Positions 25,851 through 33,569 of a stretch of DNA of 64,000 nt are shown here, one piece after another (position 1 is the stretch's first letter; each line of letters begins with the position of its first letter). The notes beneath the pieces are model-generated. The model searched no databases, had not been told where the DNA came from, and saw nothing but the letters and a program-made list of their open reading frames with translations. A program made the position numbers and the translations under genes. This stretch comes from Erythrobacter neustonensis (GTDB taxonomy: Bacteria; Pseudomonadota; Alphaproteobacteria; Sphingomonadales; Sphingomonadaceae): NCBI RefSeq assembly GCF_001663175.1, contig NZ_CP016033.1, positions 744,001-808,000 of the forward strand. The letters are read 5' to 3'.

Positions 25851-27092
25851 ATGAACAAGCCCGAAGGCAATGTCTTTGCGCCCGAAACGCTGGTCGACCC
25901 GTTCGATTACTATCGCGCGGTGCACGATGCCGGAATCAGGATCGAGCATCTCGAAGAAATGAACACCTGGGTCGTCTATGCCTATGACCTGTGCAGCGAA
26001 GCGGCGGCCAGACCGGAAATCTTCTCGAACGATTTTACCGCGCTCATGGGCCGCGAGGCGGACGCGGACATCCAGGCGATCCTTGCCGAAGGCTGGCCCG
26101 ATCTTGCGACGCTGCTCACCGCCGATGCCCCTGTTCACACCCGCAACCGCAAGCTGGTGAACCTCGCCTTCTCCGCCCCGCGCGTGAACGCGATCGAAGC
26201 CGAGATGCGCGCCAAATCGATCGCGTTGATCGAGGGCTTCGCCGACCGGGGGTCGTGCGAATTCGTCGAGGAATTCGGGGTGCCGCTGCCCGTGGCGATG
26301 ATCGCGGGACAGATCGGGCTCGATGACGATCCGGGGCGCGTCAAGCGCTGGTCGGATGCGGCGGTCGACCGGTTCAGCCAGATGGTCGATCACGAGCGCA
26401 AGAAGGAATGCGCGCGCAGCCTTGTCGAGTTCCAGCACTACATCAAGGGCCTGATCGACGATCGCCGCGCGCATGGCGGCAATGACCTGCTCACCGATCT
26501 CGTCGAAGCGCGGGTCGAGGGCGAAACGCCGCTCGAGGATGCGGAGATCATGTCGCTGATGCAGCAGTTCATGGTCGCGGGAAACGAGACCACCACCTCG
26601 ACGCTTGCCGGGGGCCTGTTGCAGCTGATCCGCAATCCCGACCAGATGGCCAAGGCAAGAGCAGCGACGGGCGGACGCGATCCCAAGGTGATCGTGAACC
26701 TCGTCGAGGAGGCGCTGCGCTATGAAACGCCGACCGCAGGCATGTGGCGCATCGTCAAGCAGGACACCGAGCTTGGCGGAATGGCGATTCCGGCGGGCAG
26801 CGTGGTGCAGCTGCGCTATGCTGCGGCCAATCGCGATCCGTCGAAATTCCCCGATCCCGACCGCTTCGACATCGAACGCGCCAACGCGCGCACCCATCTC
26901 GCCTTCGGCAAGGGGCCGCACATGTGCGTGGGCAACATGCTCAGCCGCAAGGAAATGCTGGTCGCCTTCGACGAATTGCTGGAACGGCTCGATGACATTG
27001 CCGTGACCGATGACAGCGCGATCCGCATCCTGCCCAACATCCTGCTGCGCGGCGTGACCCATCTGCCGATCACCTTTACGCGTAAGGCCTGA
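25851..27092 (+). CDS. Cytochrome P450
   Basis: 413 residues. The I-helix oxygen-activation motif is AGNETT (243-248), the ExxR pair is Glu287-Arg290, and the haem-binding loop FGKGPHMCVG puts the thiolate ligand at Cys359. It is a soluble bacterial class I P450 that needs a ferredoxin and ferredoxin reductase, which are not encoded in the window. ATG 25851 (MNKPEG) has GGAG nine bases upstream; ATG 25830 is an alternative. It lies directly before the acyl-CoA dehydrogenase (1-bp gap). Likely job: hydroxylation of a terminal or ring carbon of a hydrophobic substrate. Confidence 0.92.
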   Translation: MNKPEGNVFAPETLVDPFDYYRAVHDAGIRIEHLEEMNTWVVYAYDLCSEAAARPEIFSNDFTALMGREADADIQAILAEGWPDLATLLTADAPVHTRNRKLVNLAFSAPRVNAIEAEMRAKSIALIEGFADRGSCEFVEEFGVPLPVAMIAGQIGLDDDPGRVKRWSDAAVDRFSQMVDHERKKECARSLVEFQHYIKGLIDDRRAHGGNDLLTDLVEARVEGETPLEDAEIMSLMQQFMVAGNETTTSTLAGGLLQLIRNPDQMAKARAATGGRDPKVIVNLVEEALRYETPTAGMWRIVKQDTELGGMAIPAGSVVQLRYAAANRDPSKFPDPDRFDIERANARTHLAFGKGPHMCVGNMLSRKEMLVAFDELLERLDDIAVTDDSAIRILPNILLRGVTHLPITFTRKA

Positions 27093-27093
27093 T

Positions 27094-28176
27094 ATGAATT
27101 TCGATCTTTCCGAAGAACAACAGATGTTCGTCACCTCGGTCGAGCGGTTCGCCGCGCCGGTCGATGTCGAAGCCCGGCGCCGTTTGCGCCTTTCGCCCAC
27201 CGGCTATGACCGGGCGCGCTGGCACAGCCTCGCCGAAATGGGCCTGATCGCGCTTGCCGCGAGCGAGGATGCGGGCGGGATGGGCGGCTCGGCAGTCGAT
27301 CTGGCGCTGGTATGCGAGGCGATCGGCAAGGCCAACGCGCCCGATCCGCTGCTGGAACATGGCATCCTGCCTGCGCTGCTGCTCGAACGCGGCGATGCGG
27401 GCGATGCGCTGGCGTCCGTGCTGGCGGGCAACACGCTCGCAACCTTCGCATGGGCGGAGCGCGCCCAGCGTTACAGCCTCAAGGCCAAGGGGATGAAAGC
27501 GGACGTTGCCGGCGACGGCCTCACGCTCACCGGCGAAAAGACGTTCGTGATGGGCGCGCTGATCGCCGACCTGTTCATCGTCACCGCGGATCTGGATGGG
27601 GAGACGGCCTGCTTTCTCGTGGCCAAGGATGCGCCGGGGCTGGAGGTGCGCGCCTATCGCCTCGCCGACGGCAGTATCGCTGGCGAAATCAGGCTCACCC
27701 GCACGCCGGCAAGCGCACGGCTTTCGCTCGATGCCGCCGCGCTCGACGGGATCATCGCCGACCTGCGGCTTTATGCGGTGGCCGAAATGGTCGGTCTTGG
27801 CCAGCGCCTGCTCGACGATACGCTGACCTATGTGAAAGAGCGCGAACAGTTCGGTGTGGCGATCGGCAGTTTTCAGGCATTGCAGCACCGTCTGGTCGAT
27901 TGCTACGCGCAGCTAGAGCAATCAAAATCAATGCTTTACCGCGCAGCATTGACCGATCGCGCCGATCCGGTGCGCTGGCAGCGCGCGGCGGCAGGCGCCA
28001 AGGCGTTTATCGGCGACAATGTCGATATCGTCGCGCGCGAGGCGGTGCAGATGCACGGCGGAATGGGAATCACCGATGAACTTGCGATCGGTCATGCGCT
28101 GAAACGCGTGCTGGTGCTTCAACGGCTGTTCGGCGACGTCGACACCGTGCTTGCGGAATATGCGCTCGCGGCGTGA
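27094..28176 (+). CDS. Acyl-CoA dehydrogenase family protein (small subunit type)
   Basis: 360 residues with N-terminal helical, middle beta and C-terminal helical domains. Recognisable are MNFDLSEEQQMF, the shortened FAD/substrate segment (TLTGEKTFVMGALIADLF), REQFGVAIGSFQALQHRLVD and VQMHGGMGITDELAIGHALKR. At the usual place of the MCAD catalytic Glu the sequence reads LFGDVDTVL. A short ACAD with this pattern often pairs with a longer one in alpha2-beta2 enzymes for ring or side-chain CoA esters, and a 402-residue ACAD is encoded at 31331. Start ATG 27094 is one base after the P450 stop. Confidence 0.88.
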   Translation: MNFDLSEEQQMFVTSVERFAAPVDVEARRRLRLSPTGYDRARWHSLAEMGLIALAASEDAGGMGGSAVDLALVCEAIGKANAPDPLLEHGILPALLLERGDAGDALASVLAGNTLATFAWAERAQRYSLKAKGMKADVAGDGLTLTGEKTFVMGALIADLFIVTADLDGETACFLVAKDAPGLEVRAYRLADGSIAGEIRLTRTPASARLSLDAAALDGIIADLRLYAVAEMVGLGQRLLDDTLTYVKEREQFGVAIGSFQALQHRLVDCYAQLEQSKSMLYRAALTDRADPVRWQRAAAGAKAFIGDNVDIVAREAVQMHGGMGITDELAIGHALKRVLVLQRLFGDVDTVLAEYALAA

Positions 28177-28199
28177 CGCGGGCCAGAGGGGACGAAACT

Positions 28200-28625
28200 A
28201 TGCGCGAAAAGATCGACCCCGACCTGTGGAGCGACGGGACAACGCCGCATCTGATCGGCGGCAGGCTCCCTTCGGGCCAGATCGTCTTTCCGATGCCGGT
28301 GGGCGACGCGGCGGAAAGCGTGGAACCCTACAAGCTCTCGCGCCGCGGCACGCTATGGTCGTGGACCAGCCAAGGCTTCCTGCCAAAGGAACCCTATGAA
28401 GGCCCCGGCTCCGGCCCCGGGGAAGGCCCCCCGGACTTCCAGCCCTTCCTTATCGGCTATGTCGAACTGCCCGGCGAAGTGATCGTCGAAAGCCGGATCG
28501 TCGATGCCCGATTGGAAGATCTCCACCTCGGCATGGCGCTCGAATTCTGCATCGTGCCGTTCAACGCGCGGTACGACACTTTCGCCTTCCGTCCCGTCGC
28601 CGCAGCAGAAAGTCGCGTCGCATGA
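28200..28625 (+). CDS. OB-fold/DUF35-type partner of the thiolase-fold enzyme
   Basis: 141 residues with an OB-fold core: KLSRRGTLWSWTSQGF, then FLIGYVELPGEVIVESRIVD and LHLGMALEFCIVPF. The zinc-ribbon cysteines common in DUF35 proteins are not seen. DUF35 proteins bind to thiolase-fold enzymes and make them active retro-aldolases or condensing enzymes (ChsH2 with Ltp2 in steroid side-chain degradation). The next gene, overlapping by 4 bp, encodes such a thiolase-fold protein, so a complex is likely. ATG 28200 has AGAGGGG upstream. Confidence 0.82.
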   Translation: MREKIDPDLWSDGTTPHLIGGRLPSGQIVFPMPVGDAAESVEPYKLSRRGTLWSWTSQGFLPKEPYEGPGSGPGEGPPDFQPFLIGYVELPGEVIVESRIVDARLEDLHLGMALEFCIVPFNARYDTFAFRPVAAAESRVA

Positions 28626-29779
28626 GCGAGAATGTCTACATCATCGGCGCCGGCATCCATCCCTTCGGACGCACCGACAGCCGCTCGGGCCGCGAACAGG
28701 GTGTCTATGCCGTGCGCGAGGCGCTCAAGGATGCAGGCCTCGAATGGCCCGACATCGAATGCGCCTATGGCGGCTCGGCAGCGGCGGGCAATGCGGACAT
28801 CATGGTCAACGAACTGGGGCTGACCAGCCTGCCTTTCACCAATGTCGCCAATGGCTGCGCCACGGGCGGCAGCGCGCTCGCCGCCTCGCAGCAGGCAATC
28901 GCGAGCGGGATGTATGACCTCGCGCTGGCGGTCGGCTTTGACAAGCACCCGAGGGGCGCGTTCAATGCCAAGCCTTCGGACTACGGCCTGCCCGAATGGT
29001 ACGGCCAGACCGGCATGATGCTGACCACGCAGTTCTTTGCGCTGAAAATTCAGCGTTACATGCAATTGCACGGCATCAGCCGCACGACGCTGGGCCGGGT
29101 CGCCGAAAAGGCCTTCCGCAACGGCACGATCACCCCCCACGCATGGCGGCGCAGCCCGGTCGATCTCGACACGATCATGAACGCGCCCATGATCAACGAT
29201 CCGCTGACCAAATACATGTTCTGCTCGCCGGCGGAGGGTGCGGTGGCGCTGATCCTCGCGTCCGAAAAGAAGATGAAGGAGCTGGGCGCGGACGGGGTCA
29301 AGATCCGCGCCGTTTCCGTGAAGACGCGCCCGCCCAATTCCTTCGAGGTGTTTCAGGCCGGAATCAGCATCGCGGAAGGCGGCAAGCCCACCGTGCTCGC
29401 CAGCCAAGCTGCCTTCGAGAAGGCGGGCGTAGGGCCGGAAGACATCTCGGTCGCACAATTGCAGGACACCGAAAGCGGCGCGGAGATCATGCACATGGCC
29501 GAAAACGGCTTCTGCAAGGACGGCGAGCAGGAAGAATGGCTCGCCAATGGCTGGACCGAGATCGGCGGGGGCAAGCTGCCCGTCAACACCGATGGCGGGT
29601 GCCTTGCCTGCGGGGAGCCGATCGGCGCCTCGGGGCTGCGGCAAGTCTATGAGAACGTCACCCAGCTGCGCGGCCGTGCAGGCGAGCGACAGGTGCCGGG
29701 CAGGCCCCGCTTCGGCTACTCCCACGTCTATGGCGCACCGGGCCTGTCGGGCGTCGCCATTCTGGAGCGCGAACGATGA
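28622..29779 (+). CDS. Thiolase-fold enzyme (SCPx/Ltp2-type; probable retro-aldolase or acyltransferase)
   Basis: 385 residues. Thiolase fold with Cys in VANGCATGGSALAASQQAI (around residue 79) and the C-terminal NTDGGCLACGEPIGASGLRQV. The catalytic His of the thiolase motif GHPxGxSG is replaced by Glu (GEPIGASG), so ordinary thiolysis is doubtful. Lipid-transfer-type members that pair with DUF35 proteins, such as Ltp2, cleave beta-hydroxyacyl-CoA by retro-aldol reaction. The context (DUF35 gene overlapping by 4 bp, P450, ACADs, ligase) supports side-chain shortening of a branched acyl-CoA. It overlaps the next SDR gene by 4 bp. Confidence 0.85.
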   Translation: MSENVYIIGAGIHPFGRTDSRSGREQGVYAVREALKDAGLEWPDIECAYGGSAAAGNADIMVNELGLTSLPFTNVANGCATGGSALAASQQAIASGMYDLALAVGFDKHPRGAFNAKPSDYGLPEWYGQTGMMLTTQFFALKIQRYMQLHGISRTTLGRVAEKAFRNGTITPHAWRRSPVDLDTIMNAPMINDPLTKYMFCSPAEGAVALILASEKKMKELGADGVKIRAVSVKTRPPNSFEVFQAGISIAEGGKPTVLASQAAFEKAGVGPEDISVAQLQDTESGAEIMHMAENGFCKDGEQEEWLANGWTEIGGGKLPVNTDGGCLACGEPIGASGLRQVYENVTQLRGRAGERQVPGRPRFGYSHVYGAPGLSGVAILERER

Positions 29780-30546
29780 TGCGGATGCAGGGCAAGGTCG
29801 CGCTCGTCTCGGGCGGGGCGGAAGGGATCGGGGAAGCGGTCGCGCGGCTGATCGTGGCCGAGGGCGGCAGCGTGATGCTGGGCGATGTGCAGCTGGAAAA
29901 GGCGGAAGGCATCGCTGCCGAACTGGGAGAGCGCGCGGCGGCGACACCGCTGGATGTGCGCGACCTTGCGCAGTGGGAGGCCGCCGTCGCCGCCACGCTT
30001 GCGCGCTTCGGCAAGCTCACGGTGCTGTGCAACATCGCCGGGATTTCAGAACCCGGCAACGTGCCCGAAGGCGCGCTCGACGTGTGGGAACGCACCATCG
30101 GCATCAACCTCAATGGCCCGTTCTACGGCATGCGCACAGGCATCCCCGCGATGGCGGCAAGCGGCGAGCACTGCGCCATCGTCAACATCGGCTCGATGAT
30201 CGCGCTGCGCCCGGCAAGCTTCGTTGCGGCTTACAGCGCCTCCAAGACCGGCCTCCGGGGCCTCACGCAATCGGTAGCGCTGGACCTTGCTGAGCGGGGC
30301 CTGCCGATCCGCGTCAACATGGTCCACCCCGGCGCGATCCGCACGCCGATGTACAACCGCTACAAGTTCTCCGGCGCCGACACGCCCGAAAACATCGAGA
30401 CAAACTTCGCCGCCACCCACCCGATGAACCGCATCGGCGAGCCCGAGGAAGTCGCCCGCGCGGTGGTCTTCCTCGCCTCCGACGAGGCGAGTTTCACCAC
30501 CGGCTGCGATTTGACCGTCGACGGCGGCGGGAGCATCAGGAGCTGA
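29776..30546 (+). CDS. SDR family oxidoreductase
   Basis: 256 residues. VSGGAEGIGEAVARL (cofactor loop), CNIAGISEP in place of NNAG, NIGSMIALRPASFVAAYSASK with catalytic Ser and YxxxK, and VHPGAIRTPM. The closing FTTGCDLTVDGGGSIRS is classical. It starts within the thiolase-fold gene's stop (ATGA) and is followed by a ThuA-like gene after 1 bp, placing it in the 25851-33449 catabolic operon. Confidence 0.87.
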   Translation: MMRMQGKVALVSGGAEGIGEAVARLIVAEGGSVMLGDVQLEKAEGIAAELGERAAATPLDVRDLAQWEAAVAATLARFGKLTVLCNIAGISEPGNVPEGALDVWERTIGINLNGPFYGMRTGIPAMAASGEHCAIVNIGSMIALRPASFVAAYSASKTGLRGLTQSVALDLAERGLPIRVNMVHPGAIRTPMYNRYKFSGADTPENIETNFAATHPMNRIGEPEEVARAVVFLASDEASFTTGCDLTVDGGGSIRS

Positions 30547-30547
30547 C

Positions 30548-31315
30548 ATGGCAGAGCAACCCGCCACCCGGATCGACGCGCATTTCATCGCCGCGGGCAA
30601 GTATCACGATATCGACTACGCCCGGCTCGAAATCCTCAAGCTAATGGCCGAGCATCCGCATATCCGCACCACGGTGGCGGCGGATTACTCGGGGCTGGAG
30701 CGGCTCGACCAGTGCCGTTTCCTCATCACCTACACCTGCGACCTGATGCCGACCCCGGAGCAGGCCAAGCAGCTCAAGGCGTGGCTGGAGAAAGGCGGCA
30801 AGTGGATGGCGCTCCACGGCACCAACTCGATCCTCGTCTTCACCGCCGAAGGCCTGGTCGACGCGCCCGACGAGCGGCCCGATGTGATGGAGATGCTCGG
30901 CACGCAATTTGTCGCCCACCCGCCGATCGGCAAATTCCCGGTCGAGGTGGTCAACAAGGACCACGAACTCACCCGCGGGATCACGGATTTCGAGGTGGTC
31001 GACGAGCTCTACCTGTCCAAGACCACTGCGCCGATCGAAACGCTGATGCAGACCACCTTCCAAGGCGAGGCGACCGGGTTCACGCAAAGCCAGTGGGACA
31101 TGACCAGCGTTCCTATCCTTTATACGAGGGACCTTGGCGCAGGGCAGATCGTATACAATGCGCTCGGGCATTGCCGGGGGCATCACGACCTGCCGGGGAT
31201 GGCCGATTTCTACCCGCACAAGGAAATGTGCGCCTGGAACTACGACGTCTATTATGACCTGCTGCGGCGCACGATCCGCTGGGCCCAAAGAGACGAGACG
31301 AGGGACGGGAACTGA
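30548..31315 (+). CDS. ThuA-like domain protein (second copy in the cluster)
   Basis: 255 residues, ThuA/amidotransferase-like fold: HFIAAGKYHDIDYARLEIL, CRFLITYTCDLMPTPEQAKQL, LEKGGKWMALHGTN, QFVAHPPIGKFPVEVVNKDHELTRGI (in separate blocks), DELYLSKT and GQIVYNALGHCRGHHD. The last block (NALGH-x4-H) is the conserved putative metal/active-site end of ThuA proteins. The substrate is unknown. Its place between an SDR and an acyl-CoA dehydrogenase indicates a job in acyl-CoA or hydroxy-ketone catabolism rather than trehalose use. Confidence 0.78.
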   Translation: MAEQPATRIDAHFIAAGKYHDIDYARLEILKLMAEHPHIRTTVAADYSGLERLDQCRFLITYTCDLMPTPEQAKQLKAWLEKGGKWMALHGTNSILVFTAEGLVDAPDERPDVMEMLGTQFVAHPPIGKFPVEVVNKDHELTRGITDFEVVDELYLSKTTAPIETLMQTTFQGEATGFTQSQWDMTSVPILYTRDLGAGQIVYNALGHCRGHHDLPGMADFYPHKEMCAWNYDVYYDLLRRTIRWAQRDETRDGN

Positions 31316-31330
31316 TTGGGATCCGACGCA

Positions 31331-32539
31331 ATGGATATGGACTTTGGCCCCGAAGACATCGCCTTCCGCGAGGAAGTGCGCGCCTTTCTGAAGGATCACC
31401 TTCCCGAACGGCTGCGTGACGGGGCACGCCGCACGCCCGGCGTCTTCGTCGAACCCGACATCGGAATGGAATGGCACCGCATCCTCTACAAGCAAGGCTG
31501 GGTTGCGCCGCACTGGCCGAAAGAAGATGGCGGCACCGGCTGGAGCCCGACGCAGAAGTTCATCTTCGAAAAGGAATGCGCGCTCGCCGGGGCGCCCTCG
31601 CTTGCGATCCTGGGCCTGCGCCTTGTCGGCCCGGTGATCTGCGCATTCGGCACGCCCGAACAAAAGGCGCGCTTCCTGCCGCGCATCCTGTCGGGCGAGG
31701 ATTACTGGTGCCAGGGCTATTCGGAACCCGGATCGGGCTCGGACCTTGCCAGCCTCAAGACCTCCGCGCGGCTGGAGGGTGACGAGTACGTCATCAACGG
31801 ATCGAAGATCTGGACCACCCACGCGCACCACGCCGACTGGATCTTCGCGCTGGTGCGCACCGATGCCAGCGTGAAGAAGCAGGCGGGGATCAGCTTCCTC
31901 TTGGTGCCGATGGACCAGCCGGGGATCAGCGTGACCCCGATCCATTCAATGTCGGGCGATCACGAGGTCAATGCGGTGTTCTTCACCGACGCGCGCACCG
32001 GACAGGAAAACCGCATCGGCGAGGAAGGCCAAGGCTGGAGCATCGCCAAGTTCCTGCTCGAAAACGAGCGCGGCGGATCGTGCTATGCGCCGCGACTGCT
32101 GCAATCGATCGAGCGGCTCGAAAACCTTGCGCAGACCCAGCCATCGGGCGTCAACGGCGCAATGGCGCACGACCCGCGTTTCCGCGACCGGCTCGCTCGC
32201 GTCCGGCTGGAAGCCGAGGCGCTGGAGGTGACCGAACTGCGCATTCTCGCCGAACTTGCCAAGGGCAAGGCGCCAGGCCCGCAGACCTCGCTGGTCAAGC
32301 TGCTCGGATCGAATATCGGGCAGAAGGTCGATGTGCTGCGGCTCGAACTGCTGGGCAATGATGCGCTGCAACTGCCGCTGGAACGCCCGCTTTACGGCAA
32401 TGAGGCCCCCGAACCGGTGGGCAGCGAATATGCCCAGACCGCGATGGGCCGCTATCTCAACAACCGCGCGCAGACGATCTTCGGCGGATCGGACGAAGTG
32501 CAGAAGAACATCATCGCCAAGACCGTGCTCGGTCTCTGA
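31331..32539 (+). CDS. Acyl-CoA dehydrogenase family protein (large type)
   Basis: 402 residues. It shows QGYSEPGSGSDLASLKTSA (ACAD signature, around 128-146), YVINGSKIWTTHAHHADW (around 152-169), and the C-terminal RAQTIFGGSDEVQKNIIAKTVLGL in separate parts. In the FGGSDEVQ turn the MCAD-type Glu is Gly, so the catalytic base would be the alternative Glu in an earlier helix (RVRLEAEALEVTELR), as in isovaleryl-CoA-type enzymes. ATG 31331 is preferred over the TTG at 31316. It may form a mixed enzyme with the 360-residue ACAD at 27094. Confidence 0.9.
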   Translation: MDMDFGPEDIAFREEVRAFLKDHLPERLRDGARRTPGVFVEPDIGMEWHRILYKQGWVAPHWPKEDGGTGWSPTQKFIFEKECALAGAPSLAILGLRLVGPVICAFGTPEQKARFLPRILSGEDYWCQGYSEPGSGSDLASLKTSARLEGDEYVINGSKIWTTHAHHADWIFALVRTDASVKKQAGISFLLVPMDQPGISVTPIHSMSGDHEVNAVFFTDARTGQENRIGEEGQGWSIAKFLLENERGGSCYAPRLLQSIERLENLAQTQPSGVNGAMAHDPRFRDRLARVRLEAEALEVTELRILAELAKGKAPGPQTSLVKLLGSNIGQKVDVLRLELLGNDALQLPLERPLYGNEAPEPVGSEYAQTAMGRYLNNRAQTIFGGSDEVQKNIIAKTVLGL

Positions 32540-32549
32540 GAGGACTGCC

Positions 32550-33449
32550 ATGGACGTATCGAAGCTGATGTTCCGCGATGGCTTGATGGCGGGCGAGCGC
32601 ATTCTCGTCACCGGCGGCGGCACGGGCCTTGGGCGCGAGATGGCCGAAGCCTTTCTGAAACTGGGCGCGACCGTCTATATCTGCGGGCGGCGGCAGGGGA
32701 AGCTCGACGAGACGGCGGCGGAACTGACTGCCCTTCACGGCGGAAAGATCGTCGGAATGGCCTGCGACATCCGCGATCCGGACGCGATCCACGCGATGGT
32801 GGACGCGATCTGGGCCGATGGCGGCGCTCTCACCGGCGTGGTCAACAACGCCGCGGGCAACTTCATCAGCCGCACCGAGGACCTGTCGGTCAATGGCTTC
32901 AATGCGATCGCCGATATCGTTATGCGCGGCACCTTCTATGTCACGCTGGACATCGGCAAGCGGCTGATCGCGGAGAAGAGACGCGCCAGTTTCCTCTCGA
33001 TCCTCACCACCTGGGTATGGTCGGGCAGCGCCTTCGTGGTGCCTTCCGCGATGAGCAAGACCGCGATCAACGCCATGACCCAGAGCCTTGCGACCGAATG
33101 GGGCCGCTATGGCCTGAGGTTCAACGCCATCGCGCCGGGCCTCTTCCCGACCAAGGGCATGAACGCGCGGCTGCATCCGGGCGGCGCGGGCGGCAATTCG
33201 GGCAACAGCATGAACCCGATGGGCCGCGCGGGCGAGATGCACGAACTCGCCAACCTTGCGGTGTTCCTGATGGGGCCGGGCGCGGAATATGTGAATGGCC
33301 AGACCATCGCGATCGACGGCGCAGGCTTTCAGGCCAATGGCGGGACGTTCTACGGAATGCTGCAGGGTCTCGGCGATGCCGAGTGGGACCAGATGCGCAG
33401 CATGATCAAGGGCACCAACGACAAGGACAAGGCCGAGCGCACTGTTTGA
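32550..33449 (+). CDS. SDR family oxidoreductase, 2,4-dienoyl-CoA reductase-like
   Basis: 299 residues. VTGGGTGLGREMAEAFLKLG gives the cofactor site, NNAAGNFISRTEDLSVNGF is the characteristic substrate-side stretch of peroxisomal-type 2,4-dienoyl-CoA reductases (NNAAGNF), and a SKTAINAMTQSLATEW block with the catalytic Lys follows; the usual Tyr is replaced in PSAMSK (Ser-x2-x-Met), as known in this subgroup. It would reduce a double bond in a dienoyl-CoA with NADPH. Start ATG 32550 has GAGGAC upstream. It is the last gene of the operon and is followed by a hairpin. Confidence 0.86.
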   Translation: MDVSKLMFRDGLMAGERILVTGGGTGLGREMAEAFLKLGATVYICGRRQGKLDETAAELTALHGGKIVGMACDIRDPDAIHAMVDAIWADGGALTGVVNNAAGNFISRTEDLSVNGFNAIADIVMRGTFYVTLDIGKRLIAEKRRASFLSILTTWVWSGSAFVVPSAMSKTAINAMTQSLATEWGRYGLRFNAIAPGLFPTKGMNARLHPGGAGGNSGNSMNPMGRAGEMHELANLAVFLMGPGAEYVNGQTIAIDGAGFQANGGTFYGMLQGLGDAEWDQMRSMIKGTNDKDKAERTV

Positions 33450-33453
33450 TTGG

Positions 33454-33473
33454 GAAGGCGCCTCCGCGCCTTC
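33454..33473 (+). terminator. Terminator-like hairpin at the end of the catabolic operon
   Basis: An 8-bp perfect stem GAAGGCGC (33454-33461) / GCGCCTTC (33466-33473) with loop CTCC begins 5 bp after the stop of the dienoyl-CoA-reductase-like gene. Only a weak T-rich run (TTCCT) follows. It fits the end of the long plus-strand operon. Confidence 0.5.
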
Positions 33474-33494
33474 TTCCTCGGCGCTGTTCCCTTC

Positions 33495-33513
33495 CCCCGG
33501 ATCAAGTCCGGGG
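33495..33513. repeat. Palindromic repeat unit CCCCGGA-TCAAG-TCCGGGG
   Basis: Arms CCCCGGA (33495-33501) and TCCGGGG (33507-33513) are perfectly complementary. This exact word is, from general experience, a dispersed intergenic palindrome in many alphaproteobacterial genomes. Here it lies between convergent genes, next to a GGCCCTGCGGGCC palindrome at 33549-33561. Confidence 0.6.
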
Positions 33514-33569
33514 TACGGGGCGCCTGCGGCTCGCGCGCGTGCGCTCGCGGCCCTGCGGGCCGAAAGCCG

